From positions 354,601 to 418,600 of the forward strand of contig NZ_JAAMPJ010000007.1 in the NCBI RefSeq assembly GCF_011067745.1: 64,000 bases of DNA. Direction: 5' to 3'. Positions 17,262 to 25,306 of this stretch are shown in pieces (the stretch's first letter is position 1; each line of letters opens with the position of its first letter). The notes beneath the pieces are model-generated. The model had not been told where the DNA came from. It saw only the letters and a program-made list of their open reading frames with translations, and did not search any database. The translations under genes were made by a program, and so were the position numbers. The stretch is from Lentzea alba. GTDB lineage: Bacteria > Actinomycetota > Actinomycetes > Mycobacteriales > Pseudonocardiaceae.

Positions 17262-18710
17262 ATGGATCCCTTCGAGTCCGTTGTGGACCTCGCCGCCGCC
17301 GTCCGCCGCCGCGAGCTGAGCCCGGTCGAGGTCGTCGACACCTACCTGGAGCGGATCGACCGCCACGACAGCGTCAACGCCTTCGTGTGGCGCAACGACG
17401 AAGAGGTGCGCACCGCGGCCAAAGCCGCGGAACAGGCGGTCGTCGAGGGCGGCGAGCTCGGGCCGTGCCACGGCGTCCCGATCCCGATCAAGGAGCTGAC
17501 CCACGTCGACGGACAGCCCGCCACCTACGGTTCGCTGGGCATCTCGGACGCTCCCCGCACCGGCAACGCGCCGGTCGTGGACCGGCTGCTGAACGCGGGC
17601 TTCCTCCTGATGGGACGGACGAACTCGCCGGAGATGGGCCTGCTCACGACCACCGAGAACGAACGGTTCGGCACCACCCACAACCCGTGGCGGCTCACGC
17701 ACTCCCCCGGCGGATCGAGCGGTGGGGCCGCGGCCGCGGTGGCCGCCGGACTCGCCCCGGTCGCGCACGCGTCCGACGGCGGCGGCTCGATCCGGGTCCC
17801 GTCCTCGTGCTGCGGCCTCGTCGGGCTCAAACCCAGTCGTGGCCGCGTCCCGCAGCCGGTCGCCGCCTGGGAGCACGCGACCGTCGAGGGCGCCATCACC
17901 CGCTACGTCCGCGACGCCGCCCTGCTGCTCGACGTGATGTCCGTGCCCGACCCGCTGGTCTGGTACCAGGCTCCCGCTCCCCTGCGACCGTTCCTCGACG
18001 AGGTCGGCGCCGCACAGGAACGGCTGCGCATCGGCCTGCTCACCGCCGCGCCCACGGGAATGCCGGTCGACCCTCACTGCGTCGAGGCCGCGGAGAAGAC
18101 CGGCCGGTTGCTCGAGTCGCTCGGCCACGACGTCTTTCCGGCCGAACCCGAGTTCTTCACCGAGGAAGCCTGGATCGGTTACGCGCAAACGGTTCTGGAC
18201 GCTTCTCTGTGCGCGATGCCGTTCGACGAGCCTGAACTGGCCGGACCGCAGCTGCGGTACCGGATGGAGCGCGCGAAGAACAGGGATTCGGGTGCGTACG
18301 TGCGCGCTTCGGTACGGCTGCAGGAAGAGTCCCGCGGCGTGGTCGCCCAGTGGGGCCGGGACTTCGACGTCCTGTTGACGCCCACCCTGGCCTGCCTGCC
18401 ACCACTCGTCGACACGGTGCTGCGGGAAGCCGTCGACAATCCCGGCGGCCTGCGGCTGACCGAGACCCAGATGATCTCGTTCACCTCTTTCTGCAACATC
18501 ACCGGACTCCCCGCCATCTCGCTCCCGGTCCACACCTCACCCGACGGCCTGCCGATCGGCGCCCAGCTCGTGGCCGGGCCGTGGGACGAGGCCGTCCTCA
18601 TCCGGCTCGCGTCGGCGCTGGAGCCTCTGGTGGAATGGACGACCAGGCGCGCCACTCACGCAGGACCGGCAACCTCGTCGATGACGTCGAGGCCGAGGTG
18701 TTCGATGTGA
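17262..18710 (+). CDS. Amidase signature family hydrolase
   Basis: 482 residues with AAAGGA before the ATG. The amidase signature core is complete: catalytic Lys in PIPIKELTHVDG, the cis-Ser and nucleophile region in THSPGGSSGGAAAAVAAGL, and GSIRVPSSCCGLVGLKPSRGRVP. Members hydrolyse amides to acid and ammonia in the cytoplasm. As the last gene of the ABC operon it probably degrades the imported substrate. The last ~20 residues (from TTRRATHAG) lie antisense to the ArsR gene (55-bp overlap) and may be a non-conserved extension. Confidence 0.93.
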   Translation: MDPFESVVDLAAAVRRRELSPVEVVDTYLERIDRHDSVNAFVWRNDEEVRTAAKAAEQAVVEGGELGPCHGVPIPIKELTHVDGQPATYGSLGISDAPRTGNAPVVDRLLNAGFLLMGRTNSPEMGLLTTTENERFGTTHNPWRLTHSPGGSSGGAAAAVAAGLAPVAHASDGGGSIRVPSSCCGLVGLKPSRGRVPQPVAAWEHATVEGAITRYVRDAALLLDVMSVPDPLVWYQAPAPLRPFLDEVGAAQERLRIGLLTAAPTGMPVDPHCVEAAEKTGRLLESLGHDVFPAEPEFFTEEAWIGYAQTVLDASLCAMPFDEPELAGPQLRYRMERAKNRDSGAYVRASVRLQEESRGVVAQWGRDFDVLLTPTLACLPPLVDTVLREAVDNPGGLRLTETQMISFTSFCNITGLPAISLPVHTSPDGLPIGAQLVAGPWDEAVLIRLASALEPLVEWTTRRATHAGPATSSMTSRPRCSM

Positions 18711-19018
18711 TAAACGGCCTCGTCGAGCAGCATCGCCACGTGGTTGTCGTACAGGCTGTAGACCACGCTGCGGCCTTGGCGCGTGCCGGTCACCAGCCCG
18801 AGCGCCCGCAGCAACCGCAGCTGGTGCGAGACCGCTGACTGTTCCATCTCGACGGCCTCGGCGAGCTCGCCGACCGGGCAGGCGCCGTGCCGCAGGCGGG
18901 TCAGGATGCGCAGCCGGCTCGGCGTCGCCAGCGCCTGGAGGGTGGCCGCCACCGTTGCCGCCGACTCGGCGTCCAGCTGTGCCGGCGGGGTGACCCTGCC
19001 CTCGACTCCATGACCCAT
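18656..19018 (-). CDS. ArsR/SmtB-family metal sensor, NmtR-like (nickel/cobalt)
   Basis: 120 residues with a winged helix (ALATPSRLRILTRL; VEMEQSAVSHQLRLLRALG). The last helix contains D-x-H at YDNHVAM and H-x-x-H at VYHIEH, spaced D0, H2, H13, H16. That is the spacing of the Ni/Co site Asp91-His93-His104-His107 of mycobacterial NmtR. It should release DNA on binding metal and derepress the divergent P-type ATPase; an inverted repeat lies between the two genes. Metal assignment is by motif and neighbour, not by experiment. Confidence 0.92.
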   Translation of the reverse strand: MGHGVEGRVTPPAQLDAESAATVAATLQALATPSRLRILTRLRHGACPVGELAEAVEMEQSAVSHQLRLLRALGLVTGTRQGRSVVYSLYDNHVAMLLDEAVYHIEHLGLDVIDEVAGPA

Positions 19019-19036
19019 GACAGCATCTTACTCAGT

Positions 19037-19064
19037 GAACACATGAAGAGGTCTTCAGATGTTC
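19037..19064. promoter_or_regulatory. Probable ArsR (NmtR-like) operator overlapping the ATPase start
   Basis: Imperfect 13-2-13 inverted repeat: GAACACATGAAGA (19037-19049), GG, then TCTTCAGATGTTC (19052-19064), with 11 of 13 arm positions complementary. It covers the ribosome binding site and ATG of the P-type ATPase and lies 19 bp from the sensor start. Dyads with GAACA/TGTTC ends are typical of SmtB/ArsR operators. Confidence 0.7.
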
Positions 19065-20948
19065 CTGTATGGTGCTGCCGTGACTTCGACCCTCACCACA
19101 GACGCACCGAACCGCGCACCATCTCTCCCCCGCCGTTCCGTCTTCGCGATCGCCGAGGTCCGGTGGGCGGCCGCGGCCACCGTGTTGTTCGTGCTCGGAC
19201 TCGCGGTCAAGTTCGCCGGCGGGCCATCGTGGACCTGGTGGACGTTGCTGCTGGGCTGTTACGTGGCGGGCGGCTGGGAACCCGCGCTCGCCGGGCTCAA
19301 CGCTCTGCGGGAGCGGACGCTCGACGTCGACCTGTTGATGATCGTCGCCGCGATCGGTGCCGCCGCGATCGGACAGGTCGTCGACGGCGGTCTGCTGATC
19401 GTCATCTTCGCGACCTCGGGCGCGCTGGAGGCCGTGCTCACCCAGCGGACCGCCGATTCGGTGCGCGGGTTGCTCGACCTCGCGCCGCAGCGCGCCACCC
19501 TGCTGCTGCCGGAGAGCGGCGAACGTGAGGTGGACGCGGCGTCGCTGCGGATCGGTGACCTGATCCTCGTGCGGCCGGGCGAGCGGATCGGCGGAGACGG
19601 CGTGGTCGTCGACGGGCGCAGTGAGGCCGACCAGGCGTCGATCACCGGTGAGTCGCTGCCCGTGCCGAAACAGCCGGGCTCGGAGGTGTTCGCGGGGTCG
19701 CTCAACGGCACCGGCGCCCTGCACGTCCAGATCACTCGCGCGGCCAGGGACACCGTGATCGCCGGCATCGTGGCGATGGTCGAGCAGGCGTCCGCCACCA
19801 AGGCGAAGACGCAGCTGTTCATCGAGAAGGTCGAGCAGCGCTATTCGTTCGGCGTGGTGGCCGTGACGCTCGCGTTGTTCGCGGTACCGCTGCTGTTCGG
19901 CGCGGCGCTGGAGCCGACGCTGCTGCGGGCGATGACCTTCATGATCGTCGCTTCGCCGTGTGCGCTGGTGCTGGCCACCATGCCGCCACTGCTGGCTGCC
20001 ATCGCCAACGCCGGGAAACGCGGTGTGCTCGTGAAGTCCGCGGTGGCCATGGAACAGCTGGGCACCGCGGACGTCGTGGCGTTCGACAAGACCGGCACAC
20101 TCACCGAGGGCACGCCTCAGGTCGTCGGCATCACCACCGACGAAGACGAGAACCGTGTCCTCGCGCTGGCCGCGGCGGCCGAGCAGTTCAGCGAGCACCC
20201 GATCGGCCGCGCGATCGTCGAAGCCGCGCGGCAACGCGGCCTGATCGTGCCGCCGGCCTCCGACTTCCGGGCCACGCCTGGCATCGGCGTGACGGCACGC
20301 GTCGCACAGGCCGTCGTTTCGGTGCGCAGGGCCGACTCCGCGCCGAACGGCAACACGGCAGTAGCCGTCACTGTCGACCAGCGTCAGGTTGGCGTCGTCG
20401 AGCTGGCCGACCGGCTCCGTCCGTCCAGCGAACTCGCTGTCCGGGATCTCACCGTCCTCAACGGACGCCCTCCTGTGCTTCTGACGGGGGACAACCGCCT
20501 TGCCGCGCAACGCGTCGCGGACGCGGTCGGCATCAGCGAGGTGCGTGCCGAGTTGCTGCCGCAGGACAAGGTTCGGGCGGTTGACGAGCTGGGCAGCAGG
20601 GTGCTGTTCGTGGGAGACGGCGTGAACGACGCTCCCGCCCTCGCGACGGCACACGCAGGGATCGCCATGGGACACAAGGGATCCGCACTCACCGTGGACA
20701 CCGCGGACGCCGTGCTGGTGGGCGATGACCTGACCGCGGTTCCGGCACTCGTCGCGCTGGCCCGCCGGGCCAGGCGGGTCGTGATGGTCAACCTCGCGAT
20801 CGCCGGCACGTTCATCCTGGTGCTGTCCGCGTGGGACCTGTTCGGCACGCTGCCCCTCCCGCTCGGCGTCGCCGGGCACGAGGGGTCGACCGTGCTGGTC
20901 GCGCTCAACGGAATGCGGCTGCTGAGCAAGCGAGCATGGACGCGGTGA
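19059..20948 (+). CDS. P1B-4-type heavy-metal ATPase (Co/Ni efflux, CtpD/CtpJ-like)
   Basis: 629 residues from ATG 19059 (AGAGG at proper spacing; GTG 19080 is an alternative that avoids the operator). There is no N-terminal metal-binding domain. Motifs are TGES (actuator), SPCALVLAT with the transmembrane SPC, DKTGTLT with the phosphorylated Asp, SEHPIGRAI, TGDN and GDGVNDAP, and in the last helix HEGSTVLVALNGMRLL. SPC plus HEGS/GT and few membrane segments define the P1B-4 group, which exports cobalt or nickel. The adjacent NmtR-like sensor fits that role. Its stop is 3 bp from the end of the convergent MFS gene. Confidence 0.94.
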   Translation: MFLYGAAVTSTLTTDAPNRAPSLPRRSVFAIAEVRWAAAATVLFVLGLAVKFAGGPSWTWWTLLLGCYVAGGWEPALAGLNALRERTLDVDLLMIVAAIGAAAIGQVVDGGLLIVIFATSGALEAVLTQRTADSVRGLLDLAPQRATLLLPESGEREVDAASLRIGDLILVRPGERIGGDGVVVDGRSEADQASITGESLPVPKQPGSEVFAGSLNGTGALHVQITRAARDTVIAGIVAMVEQASATKAKTQLFIEKVEQRYSFGVVAVTLALFAVPLLFGAALEPTLLRAMTFMIVASPCALVLATMPPLLAAIANAGKRGVLVKSAVAMEQLGTADVVAFDKTGTLTEGTPQVVGITTDEDENRVLALAAAAEQFSEHPIGRAIVEAARQRGLIVPPASDFRATPGIGVTARVAQAVVSVRRADSAPNGNTAVAVTVDQRQVGVVELADRLRPSSELAVRDLTVLNGRPPVLLTGDNRLAAQRVADAVGISEVRAELLPQDKVRAVDELGSRVLFVGDGVNDAPALATAHAGIAMGHKGSALTVDTADAVLVGDDLTAVPALVALARRARRVVMVNLAIAGTFILVLSAWDLFGTLPLPLGVAGHEGSTVLVALNGMRLLSKRAWTR

Positions 20949-20951
20949 GCC

Positions 20952-22181
20952 TCAGGCCGCGCGTCGCAGCACCGGCGTCACCCACGCCAGCACGACACCG
21001 GTCAACAACACCACCACACCGGCCGCAAGCCCGGCGCGCGGATCACCGAACGCCACCGCCACCGCACCCGCGAGTGCCGCACCGAGCGGCTGCCCGACAC
21101 CCCACGCCAGCATCCTCGCCGTGGTGTTCACCCGCGACTGCAGCTCCTCAGGACACACCTGCTGCCGGTAAGTGATTCCGTTGAGCACCACGGTGGCATG
21201 CGCGGCACCCCAGTACACCGCTGCCGCGCACACCACGAGCCAATGCCCGCTCACCAGCACAAGAACACCACCGAGCAACGAAAGCGGGAGAGCCGTCAAC
21301 GCAAGCCGCGCACCACCCCAGCGCGCCGTCAGCCGCGGCACCAACCGTGAGGCGACGATCGCCCCCACACCCCAGCAGCTGAACAACGCGGCGAGCCGCA
21401 CATCACCGCGCGGCGCGACACCCAGCACGCGATCCGCGAACGGCACGAGCACCGCCACCCACGCACCACCCGCGACCGAGTGCGTCGCACCGACGAGCGT
21501 CAGGGTGCGGATGATCGGCTCGCGCCACAGGAACCGCAACCCTTCCCGCACATCGGCGACGAGCTCACCGGCGCCCCGCACCGGACGCGGATTCGCCATG
21601 CTCCCGGCGATACCCCGCAACAACAACGCCGACCCCACGGCGGTCAGCACGTTCACGGCCAGCAACGCCGCCGGCGAGACGACCGCGACCACCAGACCCG
21701 TCAGACCGGGCACCACGAGCTCCACCGCGGTCGTCCGCCCGTAGAGGGTCGAGTACGCGGCGGTCAACCGGTCCTTGCCCACCAACGCCGGCAGCGCCCC
21801 GAAGTTCGCCGCGTCGAAGAACACGAACGCCGTCTGCACGGCAAACGCCACCACCACGACATGCGGCGCGCCCAACACACCGGCCCACCACGCCAACGGC
21901 ACGCTGAACAACACCACGGCGACGCCGAAGTCCAGCGCCACCATCATCTTCCGGCGATCCAGACGATCCGCCAGCGCACCCGCCAGCAACCCGAACACCA
22001 GGTACGGCAACGCCTCCGCCACCGCGACCGCCGAAGTCCATCCCGCCGAACCCGTAAGCTGGTAGACCAGCACGGGCATCGACACGGCCGCCACCACGGC
22101 ACCGGCGACCGACAACACCCGTGCCGCCAGATAACGGCTAAAGTCGCGCTCTGACACATGCGGTTTCTGTGTACTCGTCAC
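20952..22181 (-). CDS. MFS transporter (drug/metabolite exporter type)
   Basis: 409 residues from GTG 22181, about twelve hydrophobic segments. The segment 2-3 loop has GALADRLDRRKMMVALD, the MFS motif A, and a related loop follows in the second half. It resembles the MFS_3 / enterobactin-exporter group that often exports antibiotics or siderophores. It is convergent with the metal ATPase. A dyad resembling the ATPase operator lies just before its start, so it may belong to the metal-responsive set. The substrate cannot be read from sequence. Confidence 0.9.
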   Translation of the reverse strand: MTSTQKPHVSERDFSRYLAARVLSVAGAVVAAVSMPVLVYQLTGSAGWTSAVAVAEALPYLVFGLLAGALADRLDRRKMMVALDFGVAVVLFSVPLAWWAGVLGAPHVVVVAFAVQTAFVFFDAANFGALPALVGKDRLTAAYSTLYGRTTAVELVVPGLTGLVVAVVSPAALLAVNVLTAVGSALLLRGIAGSMANPRPVRGAGELVADVREGLRFLWREPIIRTLTLVGATHSVAGGAWVAVLVPFADRVLGVAPRGDVRLAALFSCWGVGAIVASRLVPRLTARWGGARLALTALPLSLLGGVLVLVSGHWLVVCAAAVYWGAAHATVVLNGITYRQQVCPEELQSRVNTTARMLAWGVGQPLGAALAGAVAVAFGDPRAGLAAGVVVLLTGVVLAWVTPVLRRAA

Positions 22182-22190
22182 CGCAACAGC

Positions 22191-22210
22191 ATATGACTAT
22201 CATGTTCATC
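22191..22210. promoter_or_regulatory. Possible second ArsR-type operator before the MFS gene
   Basis: ATATGACTA and TGTTCATCT stand head to head (related half-sites ATATGA / AGATGAACA) 10 bp upstream of the MFS start. TGTTCATCTTCA shares elements with the operator at 19037-19064. The similarity is partial. Confidence 0.35.
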
Positions 22211-22283
22211 TTCAGGGAGAAATTTGCGTCCCAGTAGGCTTCGCGGCATCGGGTTCCGCTGTGGGGGCGAGGGGTTCTGAGCT

Positions 22284-22784
22284 GTGCTGGATCAGGTGCG
22301 GTACGCCGTCGTGTTCGTGTTCTCGGATCCGGTGACCGCGGGCGGCGTGGTGGTCGGAGCGGTGGTGCTGGGCGCGAGTGCGTGGTTCGCGGCGCGGAGG
22401 TTCGGGTGGCGGCCGGTTCCCTCCGTGTTCGCGGGGATCTTCCTCGGCCTCGTGCTCGCTCTGACGTTCTCCCGGTCCCAACCGAGCTGGGCGTTGGTCG
22501 GCACGGAGTTCTGCCTCCTCAACGGCTTCTCCTTGCACGGAGTGTCGGAGCTGTTCAACGCGCTGCTGTTCGCGCCGCTGGTGTGGTGCGCGGTGCTCGC
22601 GACGCGACGGCCGCTCGCGGTGCTGGTCTCGGCGGTGGCGTCGAGCGCGGTGATCGAGGTGCTGCAACCGCTCGTCGGGCGCGGTATGTGCGAGACGCAG
22701 GACCTGTTCAACAACAGCGCCGGAGCCGTGGTGGCGGCTGGTCTTGCGGCCGGATACGTGGCGTTGCGCGACCGCATGGCCTGA
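22284..22784 (+). CDS. VanZ-like membrane protein
   Basis: 166 residues from GTG 22284. About four hydrophobic segments, with the VanZ-like ending VIEVLQPLVGRGMCETQDLFNNSAGAVVAA, where E/Q and the RG..DxxxN pattern match the family. VanZ-like proteins are small membrane proteins; the founder confers low-level teicoplanin resistance by an unclear route, and most homologues have no known role. It is divergent from the MFS gene and convergent with the small acidic protein. Confidence 0.85.
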   Translation: MLDQVRYAVVFVFSDPVTAGGVVVGAVVLGASAWFAARRFGWRPVPSVFAGIFLGLVLALTFSRSQPSWALVGTEFCLLNGFSLHGVSELFNALLFAPLVWCAVLATRRPLAVLVSAVASSAVIEVLQPLVGRGMCETQDLFNNSAGAVVAAGLAAGYVALRDRMA

Positions 22785-22793
22785 AGGGGACCG

Positions 22794-23231
22794 TCAGGCC
22801 TCGGGCGGTGGCGCGAACACGAGTGGCCAGTCGTCCTCGTCGAGGCGGTCGAGTGGGGTCAGGTACACGAGGGTCTCGTCGGGCAGGGTGTCGTGGGTGG
22901 TCGTGCCGGTCACCCGCAGCACCCGCACCGCGTCCGGGTCGTGGTGCGAGCGCTCCTCGAACAGGGTCAGGTCGACGTCGTCGAAGTGCCGGAGCATCGC
23001 CTCGTAGACCATGATGTCGACGGTCAGTTCACCGTTCGCCAGATGCCTTTCCGCCCAGGCGTCCGTCTGCAGGATGTACGCGACCTCGTCGTCTTCGTCC
23101 ACGTAGCAGAAGTCGCCGATCTTGGCGACGGCCCACTCACCAGGTGAGCCCTTGGGATCGATGACGACGGCGAGAAGCACCCTGTCCGGCTCGTCCGAAT
23201 CGAGCCCGCCGCGCAGCACAACCTCAGCCAT
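22794..23231 (-). CDS. Acidic cytoplasmic protein of unknown function
   Basis: 145 residues beginning MAEVVLRGGLDSDEPDRVLLAVVIDP, strongly acidic (many D/E), with no membrane segment or signal. The alternating hydrophobic pattern suggests a mainly beta fold. Its start overlaps the end of the ABC exporter gene by 8 bp, so it is translated from the same mRNA. No family is recognised. It could be an accessory or immunity-type partner of the exporter, but that is speculation from position only. Confidence 0.7.
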   Translation of the reverse strand: MAEVVLRGGLDSDEPDRVLLAVVIDPKGSPGEWAVAKIGDFCYVDEDDEVAYILQTDAWAERHLANGELTVDIMVYEAMLRHFDDVDLTLFEERSHHDPDAVRVLRVTGTTTHDTLPDETLVYLTPLDRLDEDDWPLVFAPPPEA

Positions 23232-25077
23232 GGGCGGGGAATCTACCGTTCGACCCGACCGTCTCGTCGAGGAAGCCGCCGGACTGGTGGCGCCACAGCT
23301 TCGCGTACGTGCCGTCGACGTCGAGCAGTTCCGCGTGGGTGCCCTGTTCGACGATCCGGCCCCGGTCGAGCACGATCAGCTGATCCATCCGCACGACCGT
23401 GCTCAGCCGGTGTGCCACGACGATCGCGGTGCGGCCCTCCATGAGCCGCCACAGCGCCTCTTGGACCAGCACCTCGCTCTCCGAGTCCAGCGCGCTGGTC
23501 GCCTCGTCCAGCAGCAGGATCGGCGCGTCCCGCAGGATGGCGCGGGCCAGCGCGACCCGCTGCCGTTGTCCGCCGGACAGTTTGATGCCGCGTTCGCCGA
23601 CCATCGTGTCGAACCCGTCGGGCAGCGCGTCCGCGAACTCCGTCACGTGCGCGGCATGCGCGGCGCGGTGGATCTCGGCGTCGGTCGCGCCTGGCCGTGC
23701 GAACGCGATGTTCTCGCGCAGCGTCCGGTGGAACATGGCCGGGTCCTGGGGCACGTACCCGATCAGGCCGCGCAGGTCCGCCTGGCTCAGGCGGGCGATG
23801 TCCTGGCCGCCGATGAGGATGCGGCCCCGATCGACGTCCATCAACCGCAGGAGCAGCCGGGTGAGCGTGGTCTTGCCGCCGCCGGAGCGGCCGACGAGCC
23901 CTATCCGCGTGCCCGCCGGGATGTCCAGGTCGAGCCCGTCGAACAGCGGCTCGCCGCCGCCGTGCGTGAACACGACGTTCTCGAACCGGACCTGGGAATC
24001 CTTCACCCGCAACGGTTCCGGGTCCTCCGGGTCGAGCACGGTCGGCGGGTCGAGCAGCAGTTCGGTGAACTGGGCCGCCTCGGTGAGCGCGCTCTCCACC
24101 TGCCGGTAGATCTGGTTGAACTCGAACATGATCCGCGTCGCGTTCCCGAAGTAGGCGAACGTCACCACGATCGCCTCCACGCCGAGCCCGTCGCTGACCC
24201 CGATCGCGACCACGAGGCCGAGCACGTTGGTGAGCACGGACAGCGGCGCGATCACGGTGTCGATGCGCAGGTTGTTGTAGTCCCACGACCGCAGTGCGAG
24301 CGTTCGCTGCTTGGCGGCACGGGTCCGGTGCTCCGCGCCCTCGCGCGGCTCGGCGGCGAACGCCCGCACCGTCTCCATGTTCGTCAGCGTGTCCGAGACG
24401 TGGCCGGACACCTGGGCGATGGCGGCCTCGCGCTGGTCGACCAGCCGCTGGCGGTGGCGGATGAGCGGCGCGACCACGAATCCCGTGACGAGGATCAGGC
24501 CGACCAGCACCGCGACGAGCACCGGGTCGTAGTTCCACAGCACGACGCAGGCGAAGCCCAGCGGGATGAAGTTGGCGAAGATCTTGAACGCCAGCGTGTC
24601 CACGAAGTCCTCGAAGCGGAACGCGAAACTCAGCACCCGTTTGGTGAGCGACCCGGCGAAGTTGTCGTGGAAGAACGCCGCGTCCTTCCCCAGCAGCTCG
24701 TCCATCGCGAGGGCGGACAGGTTCTCGATCCCGCGGCCGTCCACGCGGTTGAGGAAGTGCAGGCCGATGCGCCACAACAGTTCCGAGAGCAGCATGAAAC
24801 CGCCGAACGCCAGCACGTACGGCAGAACGGTGCCGAGGCTTGCGTCGCCACCACCCGCGAGCTTTCCCACGAGCCCGCCCACCGCCAACGGCGCGAGGTA
24901 GAGCTGACAGGTGACGCCCAGCGCGGGCAACACGAGTGCGCCCGCGGACATGAATCCGTGGCGCCGCAATTCTCTTCCGTACAGGCGCAGGGCGAGCGGC
25001 ACCGCGTTCTTGTGGACAGGCCTTTCCGATCCTGGCACGACCAATCCGACCCCCTCCGGACACCTCGGCTTCCTCAT
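23224..25077 (-). CDS. ABC exporter with fused membrane and ATPase domains
   Basis: 617 residues. Residues ~25-330 form a six-helix type IV exporter domain; ~350-600 form the ATPase: Walker A GRSGGGKTT, Q-loop YVPQDPAMFHRT, signature KLSGGQRQRVALARAIL, Walker B ILLLDEATSALD and switch VAHRLSTV. It acts as a homodimer or as half of a heterodimer to export lipids, peptides or drugs. No partner exporter lies nearby. The start is uncertain because no ribosome binding site precedes ATG 25077; residues 1-25 may not be translated. The next gene overlaps its end. Confidence 0.92.
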   Translation of the reverse strand: MRKPRCPEGVGLVVPGSERPVHKNAVPLALRLYGRELRRHGFMSAGALVLPALGVTCQLYLAPLAVGGLVGKLAGGGDASLGTVLPYVLAFGGFMLLSELLWRIGLHFLNRVDGRGIENLSALAMDELLGKDAAFFHDNFAGSLTKRVLSFAFRFEDFVDTLAFKIFANFIPLGFACVVLWNYDPVLVAVLVGLILVTGFVVAPLIRHRQRLVDQREAAIAQVSGHVSDTLTNMETVRAFAAEPREGAEHRTRAAKQRTLALRSWDYNNLRIDTVIAPLSVLTNVLGLVVAIGVSDGLGVEAIVVTFAYFGNATRIMFEFNQIYRQVESALTEAAQFTELLLDPPTVLDPEDPEPLRVKDSQVRFENVVFTHGGGEPLFDGLDLDIPAGTRIGLVGRSGGGKTTLTRLLLRLMDVDRGRILIGGQDIARLSQADLRGLIGYVPQDPAMFHRTLRENIAFARPGATDAEIHRAAHAAHVTEFADALPDGFDTMVGERGIKLSGGQRQRVALARAILRDAPILLLDEATSALDSESEVLVQEALWRLMEGRTAIVVAHRLSTVVRMDQLIVLDRGRIVEQGTHAELLDVDGTYAKLWRHQSGGFLDETVGSNGRFPAHG

Positions 25078-25306
25078 GCTGCCGCAGAGGGTCGGGTGGC
25101 AGCGATCGAATTAGGTCGAGCGTTCCCCGGCCTTACTCGCTTCGAAGGCGAACAGGCGCTCAAAGCAGGCCGCCAGAAGAGGAAGCGGCTCGGTCGCACC
25201 GGGTGCTGGCGTCGGAGATCTTCGCCGAGCTCGGAGCGGCCGAGCCGCCACCGCTGCCTGCGCCTCAGGCTCATCGCAGATGAAGGTGCAGGCTCGGTGC
25301 GAGATC

